Shown here one piece after another: positions 27,263 through 39,100 of a stretch of DNA of 64,000 bases. How positions within the stretch are numbered: the first letter of the stretch is position 1; every line of letters begins with the position of its first letter. The position numbers and the translations under genes were made by a program. This DNA is from Liolophura sinensis (taxonomy: Eukaryota > Mollusca > Polyplacophora > Chitonida > Chitonidae), in NCBI RefSeq assembly GCF_032854445.1, contig NC_088303.1, forward strand, positions 4,347,501 through 4,411,500. The letters run 5' to 3'. Below the pieces are notes generated by a model. That model worked only from the letters and a program-made list of their open reading frames with translations, was not told where the DNA came from and did no database searches.

Positions 27263-27954
27263 TTCGATCATGTATCAGTTTATTGGTGAGCACTTAGATG
27301 TTGCTAAACAGCTAACAGTATTAATGAATACTGACATGTATATTACAGGAGAAGGGAGTGTTATTCCCCTAAAGCATGACTCAAAATTACCAAAACTGTA
27401 ACATTGAACTGAAAAGGTGTTCTGTATGGAATTTGTTGATAGTATCTGTTGTTATATACTGTTATGTACTTGTCAAATATAATTCCAACTAAACTGTAAT
27501 TTATCACAAGATTCTGTGCGTTGGACATTTTTTTTTTAACTGTGCCTTTTAGTCAAAAATTCAAACGCAGCCACAGTAAAATTGTCTTGCTCTATAAGTT
27601 TAAAATTTGTACACTGACTCTTTACTGCATCACGAAATAACAACCACATTTTGAGTTCTTTCTGAGTTTGGATTTTTAAGCATTTGCAATTTATGACTTA
27701 AGCCGTAAGTTGCATGATAAATGCGATCTCAGGGCCTGTATTCATTAAGCAACTTAAGACTGAAGTCATTTACGACAAGTGCTTAAAAACTCAGAACAAG
27801 AAAAAACTCAAATCGTGGTTAGTACATTGTTTTGCAAATAGAATCAGTGTACAAATTTTAAGCTTTCTAGAGCAAAGCATTTAATTTGTAGCTATGTTTG
27901 AATTTTTTACTTGCTTTAAGATGTTTGATAAATACAGGCCCAGGACCATAGCTC

Positions 27955-29105
27955 TCTACATTACAGGTGAAATGGGGGCCTCCATGGCTGGGGTGGTTAG
28001 CACACCAGCACGGCTCATGACCCAGAACCATGGCTCTCTACATTACAGGTGCAATGGGGGCCTCCATGGCTGAGTGGTTAGCAAGCCAGCACGGCGCAAT
28101 GACCCAGGACCATGGCTCTTTATATTACAGGTGAAATGGGGGCCTCCATGGCTGGGGTGGTTAGCATGCCAGCACGGCGCGATGACCCAGGAACATAGCT
28201 CTCTACATTACAGGTGAAATTGGGGCCTCCATGGCTGGGGTGGTTAGCATGCCAGCACGGCGCGATGACCCAGGAACATAGTTCTCTACATTACAGGTGA
28301 AATTGGGGCCTCCATGGCTGAGGTGGTTAGCACGCGAGCACAGCGCAATGACCCAGGACCATAGCTCTCTACATTACAGGTGAAATGGGGGCCTCCATGG
28401 CTGGGGTGGTTAGCACGCCAGCATGACTGAATGACCCAGGACCATTGCTCTCTACATTACAGGTGAAATGGGGGCCTCCATGGCTGGGGTGGTTAGCACG
28501 CCAGCATGGCTCAATGACCCAGGACCATAGCTCTACATTACAGGTGAAATTGGGGCCTCCGTGGCTGGGGTGGTTAGCATGCCAGCATGGCGCTATGACC
28601 CAGGGACATAGCTCTCTACATTACAGGTGAAATGGGGGCCTCCATGGCTGAGGTGGTTAGCACGCCAGCATGACTGAATGACCCAGGACCATAGCTCTAC
28701 ATTACAGGTGAAATTGGAGGCCTCCATGGCTGGGCTGGTTAGCACGCCAGCATGGCTCAATGATCCAGGACAATAGCTCTACATTACAGGTGAAATGGGG
28801 CCCTCCATGGCTGGGGTGGTTAGCACGCCAGCACGGCGCTATGACCCAGGAACATAGCTCTCTACATTACAGGTGAAATGGGGGCCTCCATGGCTGGGGT
28901 GGTTAGCACGCCAGTATGACTGAATGACCCAGGACCATAGCTCTACATTACAGGTGAAATTGGGGCCTCCATGGCTGGGGTGGTTAGCACGCCAGCATGG
29001 CTCGATGACCCAGGGACCATACCACTCTATATTACAGGTGAAATGGGGGCCTCCGTGGCTGGGGTGGTTAGCATGCCAGCATGGCGCGATGACCCAGGAA
29101 CATTG
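27955..29105 (+). repeat. ~83-bp tandem array amplified from a SINE tRNA-like head
   Basis: About 14 units. Each has 'ggggcctccatggctggggt', 'ggttagcacgccagca' and 'aatgacccagga' followed by a linker 'gctctctacattacaggtga'. The first part is the A-box-containing head of the local SINE; the linker is not in the SINE. The last unit runs directly into the SINE body at 29105-29280. Repeat-generated frames on both strands (28445-28630, 28839-29262) are not genes. Confidence 0.9.
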
Positions 29106-29280
29106 CCTCAATGCCGTTGCTGTGAGTTCAAGTCCAGCCAGACATGAAGTCTGGCCGCAACCTGTAAATGGTCATGGGTTTCCCTTGAGCTCTGCCCAGT
29201 TTCCCTCTCACAATAATGCAGGCCATCATCGTATAAGTCAAATATTCTTTAGTGTGACGTAAAACATCAGTTAAAAGAAT
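29105..29280 (+). mobile_element. SINE body terminating the 83-bp array
   Basis: Contains the B-box-like 'gtgagttcaagtcc' (about 29121), 'ggccgcaacctgtaaatggt' and the family tail. With the last array unit it forms one complete SINE. Confidence 0.8.
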
Positions 29281-29689
29281 GAATAAGATACAGTTGAAAT
29301 ATTGCTAATCTGACAACTTGTTCATTATAAGAAGTTGTTAATTTGCTGTAAGTTTAGGTAATTCACTTAAACCATGTTAAAGACTAAAACATTACCAGTT
29401 TTCACTCTTCTTTACTGATTAGCCCTAGCATAAAGGACAGACCAAATGCTAGTCACTGTAGAGTCAGGGCACCAAGATTGACTGTGTGAAGAGCGACCTG
29501 CCAGACAAGCAACTTTTTCATGACCAAGATAAAGCTTCACTACAGGCAATGCACCTATATTCAGTCTTACGTTGTTCCGAGAAATCCATGTGGTGTGACT
29601 TCAAGTTGGCGGTCATTCAGTGAAGTCTCTCAGTAAATTATACCTATCTTCTGAGAATCCATGTGTGACCTCAAATTTACGAAGCAGAC

Positions 29690-30064
29690 AAAGGATTAGT
29701 GTCCAGATTTACCTACTGGTCCCAATTATAAAAATTATAACCTGTTTAAAGAGGTTCTTCGACCACCTGTTTTTACAACCGTATACAGAAAAGCAAACCA
29801 TTTCGTGGAGAAATGTGATATGCTTGTTGTCTCTCTAGCGTTTTTAACTCTCAGTTAAATGGCTAAACTCTGACAGTTCGTAAAGGCTGGACTTGTATGA
29901 CGTAAATCGGCAGCCACTACAGAGTGTTAGTCAAAAAAACAAGAGCAAGAGCCATATTACTCGAATTAATATACCTTTTTCCTATATTTTTTTATGCTCA
30001 ATTTAACAATATATACATTGGTAGCTAATTATGAATAAATAATAAATCTGGACACTAATCCTTT
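29690..30064. mobile_element. MITE with perfect 22-bp terminal inverted repeats
   Basis: AAAGGATTAGTGTCCAGATT plus TA at 29690 is exactly inverted at 30043-30064. The 375-bp interior is AT-rich with no intact gene; the open frame at 29620-29838 merely spans the left end. Confidence 0.8.
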
Positions 30065-30219
30065 AAGACAGGCATTTAAATCAGTCACCAAAGCTCCTTC
30101 GCTCTGGCACTTCATTTGTCGTAGGTTGAAGGGTATTAATGTATTGTGTCCTTTACTACCAGCAGTTTAACATAAAGGTAAACTGACACAGTGGGAAATG
30201 GGCCAAGTTTTAGCACATG

Positions 30220-30300
30220 TACTTAAAGGTGCTTGCCTTTCAATTGCTAGGACATCCTGTGGGTTCAAATCCCACCTTTGGTCCACATCCCAGTGAATTT
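30220..30300 (+). mobile_element. tRNA-like sequence, possible second SINE head
   Basis: 'ggtgcttgcctttcaattgc' followed by 'gtgggttcaaatcccacc' (30268-30285), a perfect B-box hairpin as in a tRNA T-arm. No anticodon stem or aminoacyl stem could be paired, so it is not called a tRNA gene. A vaguely similar 'catctgcctttcaatgg' occurs near 52664. Confidence 0.35.
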
Positions 30301-32478
30301 GTGCCTTCTCCTACTCCTGCATTTGATAAAAACCTCTTCCTGCCAATATGGTTTGTACATTTTGTGATCATAAATTATAATCAATACATTCTGGATAATT
30401 CTGGATAGAAACACTTTCTACAACTGCAAAAAGATATCAAGCAAGTCAGGCTTATGTCCGAAATTACATGCAGTAATAAACATTGCAAAAGTAAGTTTTT
30501 TCCAAAACTGTGTTTGACTTTTACCAAAATCTGTGCCCAATCGTTTTAAAAATTTTTTGTACAGTATTTAGTTAATCAAGTCAACACACGGCATATATTT
30601 TTTTTCAAATAATATGATGATTTGTCCATTATGACCACAGAGTGAAAGACAATAGCATATATATCGGTGTATTTTTATATTCAATACCAATCTTTCTTGT
30701 TTGAAGAAAAATGGAATCAATATGTGCTTCTTTGTTCATTACTTTTTCCTGTAGTACTTGTCTGGAGATAGTGTGGCATTATTAACAATGTTCAGTCAAA
30801 TAAATGAATTTTATGAGGTGCTTCCACATGGTGTTGTTACTCTAAGAGATACTGTAGTGACTACATAAAAACCACATGTTACCAAAGTAGTTCTATGCAA
30901 GTCCATGTGTATGACTCAACTAGCATTGAGATTAAACTTATTTAAGCAGAAAATTGATCTGCTAGCCAGAACAAGTGTGTATATACAGAACAAAATATGT
31001 ACTTTTTGATGTAACACAGTAATGTGCTTTAAGAGGTACAAATAAACAAAACCTGATCATATGTTATGGTACACAGATTGTGCACAGCTTGGAATGGACT
31101 TCAAGGTTCAAGGTTGCGAGGGAATTCTTGTTACAAGATCAAAACTTTAGAAACTGGCAGTATCAAAATGCAAAATAATATCATAAAGCCATGAAATGTT
31201 TTCAACCAGAGTGAACAGATACATGAGAGGTGAACAACCTCTAAAGGAAATTCCAAAAACAAAACATCTGAGTGAGTACGACATTCCAGTGTCATATTAT
31301 CATATTATAAGTCATATTATTTACTTTTCAAAAACCCTTCCTTGAAATGGATATGAGCACGTACTAAAGTCTAATCGAATCTCTCTTACAATAACTACCT
31401 GTAAGCTTGACATGTGGAGGAAAGTTTGTCAGTTACTTGCCACAGGCAGGTGGATTATTCCAAGCACTAAACCCTACCCGAGAATTCCAGTCACCTTAAG
31501 TCCTCATCAAATTCAAACAGTAAAGTATAACTTTACACGCAATTTGAAAACTTAATTCATAACATTTTGAAGATCAAAATGTATTGCTCAGGTTGGCACA
31601 GTTAGTGCACATATGAAAAATTTTAAAACAAGCTATTCAAATCAGAGAACATTCATCTAATATGCCAAAACATGCTCAATGCCCATGGTTGAATTTGTTG
31701 AGTTATTAAACTGCTGTCATGAGCTTATCAGTGATTCAGTGAATAGTGTGTGACAGTAAACACCACCATCAGGTTTCTATAAGGTAACACCAGGACTACA
31801 TCTGATTTTTATATGGCTTATTTCACAGTTTACCAGTGTACTTTTTTTTATTAAAAGAGAGTCATTAAACTGTCACAAGAGTGCAAGTTTCAAATCCTTA
31901 ACACAGTAAAAACTAGTATAATACTAGAACTCTTGCAATGGCCTATAACATTCATGCTCCATATAAGTTGTCCTCTTAAATCACAGTGGTCAGGTCTTTA
32001 TGCTCATAATAGTATTACATTATTAGTCTTTTATCATGCAATTATGTTACTTTACAAAACAATATGTGCTAACTGACTCCCATTCTCCACATGCAAGCAT
32101 ATATACTGAACTGACATCTTGATATCTACAGATAAAAAAATAATAAATTATAAATTACAAATATATATTGTGAAAATATTGCTAATTTCAACAGATACTT
32201 GTAAAAATGTACCCAGCTATTAAAAATTGTATCAATCATTCTATGCTATTTTTCTGTTAAATTACTGGTGCATGTACCTGCACTTTTCAAAACAACCAAA
32301 CGGTTTTCCAGCTGTGCAACATAAGTAAGGAAATGCATTACATATAATTCATAATGAATATTACAATGATGTGTTTCAAGATTCTGTGAAATTCTGACTC
32401 AAAACAAGATATATGTGGAGTGCAAATCCTGAGTATACAATGACTGTGGTTCTTTATTAAATAGCTACGCTAAATGAG
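30301..32478. other. Spacer and CPTP 3' flank
   Basis: AT-rich unique sequence between the two convergent genes. On the - strand an AATAAA (tttatt at 32453-32458) lies about 25 bp past the CPTP stop; other candidates are further left. No coding signal seen. Confidence 0.5.
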
Positions 32479-35400
32479 CTACGCTAAATTATGGAGATTA
32501 TTAGATGTGTAAATTGTCTGAATTTCATCATAGATAGGCTGGGCAAGCTGAATCACGCCATTCATCAGCTCTAAAGTCTTGTCCATATCGTGCTTGCCCA
32601 TTTTACTGAGCAGTTGCTCTCCGGTGGGGAGTGTGTACATGGCCACACCTACTGCTTTCCGGATCACCCACGGATGATGTTTTGCCAGAGTCTTCTGGTA
32701 TGATTCCCCTGCAATACTGGTAAGTTTTTTCGAAATCTCCATTTGCGTTACAGCTGTCATGAAATCAATCACAAATTCCAGAGCTCTGTGTAACCGTAGC
32801 AACGTCCTTGAGCCAGACAATGGCTTAGTTTTCTTGTTTGTTAGTTTGTTTTCCACCTCATAGTGGATCATGTCACTCACAGTTTCATACTGCTTAGCCA
32901 GCTCAGACTGACGGTAGGCCCGTAAAATACCAATTTTTTCATGGACATCAGATGTGACAAAAGTGAACACAGTTCCTAGAAGATTGAAGAGTCTAAAAAG
33001 AAAAGAATAACAAACCAATTTCATTTAAAATGAAACATTTTCCAACAATTAGAAGTTAAAAATGAAAATCATTGTTATCACACCCAGTAATCCTAACACA
33101 ACAACCACCGTCACATAAAGAGGAATACATGTACATATTATCAAACCATCTATTCCCCTGAATTTTTATGATTTATTCCTGCATGCACAATAGTATTTCA
33201 TCAAAGTTTATACAGAGTTGTACTTGTGTTTATCAGTTTCTGAATCATGAAAACAGGCGGGCCAGCAACTTAAAATAGTATGGAATTTACTTCACAGACA
33301 CCATCAACCCATTTCACATTTCATGCCCTTGTAAAATGACATTAATCATCTTCATATGGGGTGTTTCTCGGAGGAGTTTCTTTTATTTCTTGCCTATGAC
33401 CTTTACTCCAGGAATCATTATGTGCAGTGATTACCTGCATGAGTTTTGTATGAAAAATTGTTCAATTTCATATGTCCAGAGCAAGATAGGCAGCTTGCAC
33501 AAGGGTCTAGTCTAGTGCATATATGACTACATGCAATCTGGCTCTTTACACACCCGTGGCAGCAGCTAGCAGATAAGGAAGTGAAAGATAAACATAGGAA
33601 GGTATAGAGAAATGAACAAAGGCACTGATGACATCTGGAGAAACTATGCCAGACTATAACCAGAAAATTAGTGTATCATGTCAGACAACAGAAATATTCT
33701 GCAACGTATATGCAAATTGTGAAACATCATCAAAGTGTAGTTTTGGACGAAGCAGAGGTTTTATATTAACTTACAGGTTATTTTGTTGCCTGAATATCCT
33801 GACAGGAGCTCTTATCTACATGCACTCCAACCTGGTGTGTCTACACATTCTGTATGACAATTAAGTAGCATCATGTATTCAGAGACCAGACTGCAGCATG
33901 GGTAACACTCTTATCTACTTACATTCCAGTCTCTGAAGCAGGAGGTGATAAATAACATTGAGCTTAATGGGCAAACTGGTGATTTTCGCCGATTCCTAAA
34001 CTTTAGAGTACTTCAGGACACTGAAACTATCATATCTGAAGGTTAAACACATTCTGATTACTTTTCCAGAGAGAATTTCTTTCCTAAAAGCCGTATGTTT
34101 CTTTTTTATGTGTAGACTATCTTCAATGCCTATCTACCCTGGGTGAAAATCCTGTTTATTTTCAACTCGAGTACTCTAGTCACATGATGAAAGAGTTTGG
34201 TGATGATTGGCTCAAAGCAGCTATCACTGCAAAACTATGAATAGAACAGCTCCTACAGTGCATATCCTCCACTTTACCCCTACTTTTCCTCAAAAAACAC
34301 ACACCTAAACTGTTTAACCCCAAAAATAAAAAAAATTCCCCCATTTATAATTTGGCTACATCCCAAACAAAACATGCCCCCTTTTTAAACACTTGATTAA
34401 GTAACCAATGGGATTTCTCAACAAACTAGCCCCAGGTGGCTATTTCAACTCAACTCTTTCTACTGAGTGGGCAAAGTATCATAGCCACAGTGGCAGCCTA
34501 TTGTTAACCATAGAGATGCCATGTTCGATAAGTCCTTTCTATGTCTGCAGTCCAAAACAGTCCAGGTATGCTATATTCCACCTGGTAATGGCACACCAGC
34601 CCCGTACTTCATGACACGGCAAACCATTTCAAAACAAGGCAGTCATTAGGCTCATCTTTTCAGGTTAAATACACGTGTCATTCAGGAACGATAACGTTTT
34701 CAAGACCCATAATTGTGGGGAAGGCAGAATGGCTGTTGCTTCAGTGTTGACCATGACATGAGAATGGGTGTCCTGTGCATGTGCAGGCGAGATGAGAGAT
34801 AACACCCACAGTTAACATCTGTTTTGGACTGCAGAGGTAATTTAGAAAAGATCAATTATGTCCACATTTTGGACATTTTTGACAACGTAATGCCAGCTTT
34901 AGACTCACAGGACACCAGGAAGTACAGATCAGTGCAAAGTTAGCGGAACCAAACTAGAACATGTGCTGTTGTTTTGACATGCATGGCCTACACAAATTAG
35001 GCCAGTATAAGTTACCCGTTTCATATCGCATGCGCGCTGTGTAGATGGCAGCCATTTCATAAATGAGAAGAGAGTGGAGACGCTGAACTTCCATAAACAC
35101 GGATGGATATTTACCTTTGGGATGATGAACATCTCAGGATTTTAACAGTCAGGTGCCCTAGGGTTGTAAGCATTTCAAAGGAGTAACTGGAGGTTAGTAA
35201 TCGACTGGAGGTTAGTAATCGACTGTTTTCCGAAAATTTTACAATCAATCCATGACTATGCATGCGTCAGTATAAATATAAAAGAGCTAAGGGTAGTCAT
35301 CCTTGACTAGGCTAAGTAATGCACTGCGTGCGCGCCTAGGTGTTGCCTATTTCATATTACCTGATTATATAATATGGACCACTTTTCCCAGGTCTGATTG

Positions 35401-35729
35401 TGCCATCTAATACGATATAAACTCAATACAAAAATTCCGCAGATAGAATGTCTATACTTTGTCAGGACGGCATTTGATTTTGGACAACGCCATTGTGAAA
35501 TTGTTTGACGAAAACTGGGCACCAGATACTATTGGACACATCCGCCCAATCATTCGGCATTCATCCATGCTATGTATACACACCATTCAGTGTAATATTT
35601 GCATACTTACTTGCACAGTTCATCAAATGCTTCTGCATACCCATCCATATCAATCCTCCCGTCATCGCGGCCGCATTTTGTGAATAGTTCGTAAACTATC
35701 TCTATATCGAAACTGTCAGCTGAAGCCAT
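32479..35729 (-). CDS. CPTP: Ceramide-1-phosphate transfer protein (GLTP fold), complete, 2 exons
   Basis: Cytosolic carrier that moves ceramide-1-phosphate between membranes. Exon 1 is 35729-35611 (39 codons plus 2 nt, ending in a gtaagt donor) and exon 2 is 32992-32479 (acceptor ttttag; stop TAG). The junction regenerates a Lys codon and the total is 210 aa, against about 214 in vertebrate CPTP. The lipid headgroup residues known from the human protein appear in register: Asp55 and Lys59 in SDVHEK, Arg102 and Arg106 in SRTLLR, and His146 in HHPWVIRKAV. The N-terminus (MASADSFDIEIVYELF) is an amphipathic helix. The single intron (32993-35610) holds nothing recognisable. Just after the stop, a 13-bp stretch (agctacgctaaat) is tandemly duplicated. 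The gene is divergent from DDOST and likely shares its promoter. GLTP itself is less likely because the Arg pair is of CPTP type. Confidence 0.95.
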
Positions 35730-36168
35730 GTTGTCAATGACCAGCCTAGTGGTTAAGCCAAGCCATAAGTACGGTCTGGTGTCCAAACGACATCAGGCTA
35801 AGGCAGGCAAGAACCTGTCCAAACAAGATCACGGTCATGTTTCACAAATTTAGCCATTACGAGCTTCAGCCTAAAATTGCAATCAAGTTTTATACATCAG
35901 CTCATCAGCCCATTTTTTTATTTTTTTTTATTTTTACTGACTGTTTATTATAAACATTATTATATTTTGCAGTGCCTCTTCGCACCACATATCAGACAAG
36001 TGAGTTAAAGGTTAAGCTTTGTTCAGCTAATGGTCAAGAGCTCTGCAGATTCTGCGTCGTGGCAAGTGGTTAGTTATCACCTGATGTTACCAGACTAAGC
36101 CTCATTGCAATACACGTGTTAGGAGGGCTGGTAACGGAGGCTACTCACCCACTGATCCAAGTCGAAAA
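35730..36168. promoter_or_regulatory. Shared divergent promoter region of CPTP and DDOST
   Basis: The 439 bp between the two divergent start codons must hold both 5' UTRs and core promoters. No TATA box is convincing at either end. A CACGTG E-box lies at 36113-36118, about 50 bp upstream of the DDOST ATG. A T-rich tract occupies about 35913-35935. Co-regulation is an inference from spacing only. Confidence 0.6.
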
Positions 36169-39100
36169 ATGGCAACGATGCTGTCCTCATATGTTGTGTT
36201 CTCACTCGTCTGCTTCGTTGCACTGAGTTTTGCAGCCAGTGGCAAAAAAAACACTTGTCTTGGTTGATAATTGGTCTGCCAGAGAAACTCATTCCATCTT
36301 TTTCCGAACTCTACGAGGTGAGCTTATTTATTGTGTGAATGCCGACGACGGACGTGTACACGTGTCCAACTGCAGGCACGCAACAACAACAACATCTGAG
36401 AAATTCTTTACGTCTAAGGAAATCGACATGGTGTAGATTTCTTGCGAATGAATCAGGAAGAAGAGTACATTTTATAACTTTTTTGTGTCACGTTAACATG
36501 TAACTTGTTTAAATCCCTGTGTTTTTTTTTTTTCAATTAGAGGGCCTATCCTTTTCAGCACTGATCAGATCATCTGATTAGCTCTGAATATCTTTGCCTT
36601 TCCATACACTCCAGGGCCTGGTTTCACAAAGATGTCGAACATAAACGATAATGGCATATGTAGGACAAGGGTATGGTAATAGTAATGTACAAAATATCGT
36701 ACAACAAATGTATGTAGAGTAGCCTGAAAATCTGGTCTAAGGGTGGCTTATATTTACTGACGGGCAGAGATGACGTGTGCACCCGATTATGACATTGTAT
36801 CTGTATTCAGCCACCTATCGGAAAATCCACTTAATACATGATTTGTCTGCAAACTAAGATATTTATGCACCTTTTTCGACCATTGACACCAGCCTTTGTG
36901 CAATATTTTCGCAGAAAATCTCAGTTGAATTTGAAGGTAAGGTCTGCTTTGAGCCACTGACTGTGTGATGCCGTCTACCCAATTGGTAAATTGGTACGTC
37001 AATCACATGGACGTCTATTGAGAAGCTGACATCATGTAAAAATATATCATTATGTTATTGTAAGTATTCCAATCTATATAACAGCTCAGCACGGCTTCTT
37101 TGGAAGCTCTTCACACAAGGTGGTGGTGGTGCCGGGGGGGGGGGGGGGGGGGTACATTGCTTACATTCACCACGGCCATCATGAAGGATTGGTTTCGTTT
37201 TAACTTGAGGTGATCATTTTGGACAAGCAGGCTGCTAAAGACTAATGATGAGGCCGCAGAAATTGTAGCATGCATATTTGTGCGAGTCTGTGCTTCTGTG
37301 GGAGATAAGTGTCTGAGGTGCGAGGGAGTAGAACGATGGCATCACTCCAAGAGAAGTAAACACCGAAGATCTGAATGTAAGCAAAGGAAGAGATATTCAG
37401 AGCTGTCATCTGATGCAGGTTGTCAGGATTGCTTAAAAGACGTCCCACCATGACGACTGACAGCCTATCAATTTAGGGCATAAGGATGGGGCCAAATGAT
37501 ATAAAACCGCCTCATTTATGCGTTGATTGACTTATAGTGTGCAATCGAATATAACCCGACCCAAATCTTGTCCTTCAAAAATTTGTGGTGTATTTCATTT
37601 CCTACTGTTGGTTTGATAGTTTAGGTTTAATATTTTGAATACAATGTTATTCAGTGCAAAAGAAAATAATTTTTGTATGAATAATGGAAGAGGGTCTAAT
37701 TTATTGGTTACATTTCCTTTTGAGCAAGTCTGACTTCAAATGTACATCATCATGTGAGCATTACATATCATCTTGTGAGCATTCCATCTGCGTGAATTGG
37801 CTTCATCAGCATTACAGAACACATTTTGCTCACTGTGACAGGCAAACCTCATAAAGGGATCAATATCTGTACACTATCAGTCAGTGAAGATACTGTAAAT
37901 CTTCAACCTTTTCTCCCATTAAAGCCCTTTTTACAGTGGAATTTATGCATACAATTGTTATTTGAATGTTGCAAAAAATGAGTTGTTATTGTCATGAAAG
38001 ATGCAAGCTTCATAAAACTCTCAGAATTATTTCTCTACACACCTTAGTTCTCTCCGAATGCTCCAAAATATTGATTGCAGAAGCGATTGAAAAGGTTGAA
38101 GAATTAGGGTAGGTTTAATCCATTTATTGATTGGCTGTAATGCAAGTTGAGAAACTACAGGGAGTGAGATGTAGCATGTTAACATATCGGAGTTGAGATG
38201 AAGCAGCCAAACTTCTGAGGATGGCTTCTTTCGTCTTTTCTGCATTTAATACTTGGATGTAGCATGAAAACACGCCGAACATTATTTATTTTTTTGACAC
38301 AAGTGCACATACATGTAGTCCATCATTTTTAATCTAAGGCGTTCATCTTCCACAAATTACTTCTGATAGGAGCAGACCTGGATGGAGCAGAAACTAAAAA
38401 GTGGATGAAACTACATGAATGGAATTAAGTTCGTGGAGAGGTTTAACCTACGTAAAGTACTAGTTGAATCCTTAGGTGACAAAAATTTGACATGTTTACA
38501 GTCTAATCACAGTCAAAAAGCGTTTGACAAAACACATTTTGCACTGATAAAACGTTCATTGTCAAATCATGACCTGTAAAATACACTATGGGTCTCTATC
38601 AACACTGGATCTCAAGGTCATTTTATCATAGCACGAGGTAGCCTATAACACGCTCAAGAACCTGTCCCCAAAGTGCAGCGCTATAGTGAGGTTACACTGT
38701 ATGTTGAAATTGGACAATGATTTGCAGAGAAATTGCCTGTTTTATAAAGATGGCCTCTGTCGGCAAAATTTTCTTATAGATCTGTAATTATTCTAATTGG
38801 AAAACCGTTTTGAATTTTTGTTCTCAGATAAAGGATATGAACTGTCCTTCAAGACTGCTGATGATGCTAGCTTGGCGCTGGTAAAATACGGAGAATTCTT
38901 GTACGACAACCTCATATTGTTTTCCCCGTCTGTAGAAGGTGAGGACATCTGAACATTGTATAAATGTCTTGACATGATTGATACTGTAACTGATCATAAA
39001 GCTCACGTCTTGATAGGGAACTAACAAAGTTAGGCCAGATTTGGAATCTTTTGCAAATGCTCATATGTACATGTAAATATACTACTTCTCTACAAATACA

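Larger units (their letters stand above)
21822..27500 (+). other. 3' UTR or spacer downstream of the neprilysin-like gene
   Basis: No coding exon recognised. It contains two tandem arrays and one SINE (listed separately). The remainder (about 23.6-27.0 kb) is AT-rich unique sequence. Several AATAAA-like hexamers exist, so the transcript end cannot be fixed; the first array may be within the 3' UTR. Confidence 0.5.
36318..38827 (+). other. DDOST intron 1
   Basis: 2.5-kb intron holding a 19-G tract (37134-37152) and a MITE (37896-38106). Nothing else is recognised; open frames at 36787-37002 and 37242-37451 on the reverse strand look random. Confidence 0.6.

Noticed and set aside
28445-29262. 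Gly/Trp-rich open frames in both strands
   Set aside because: Generated by the SINE-head array; no splice or start context.
30220-30300. tRNA gene
   Set aside because: Only the T-arm/B-box region is convincing; acceptor and anticodon stems do not pair.
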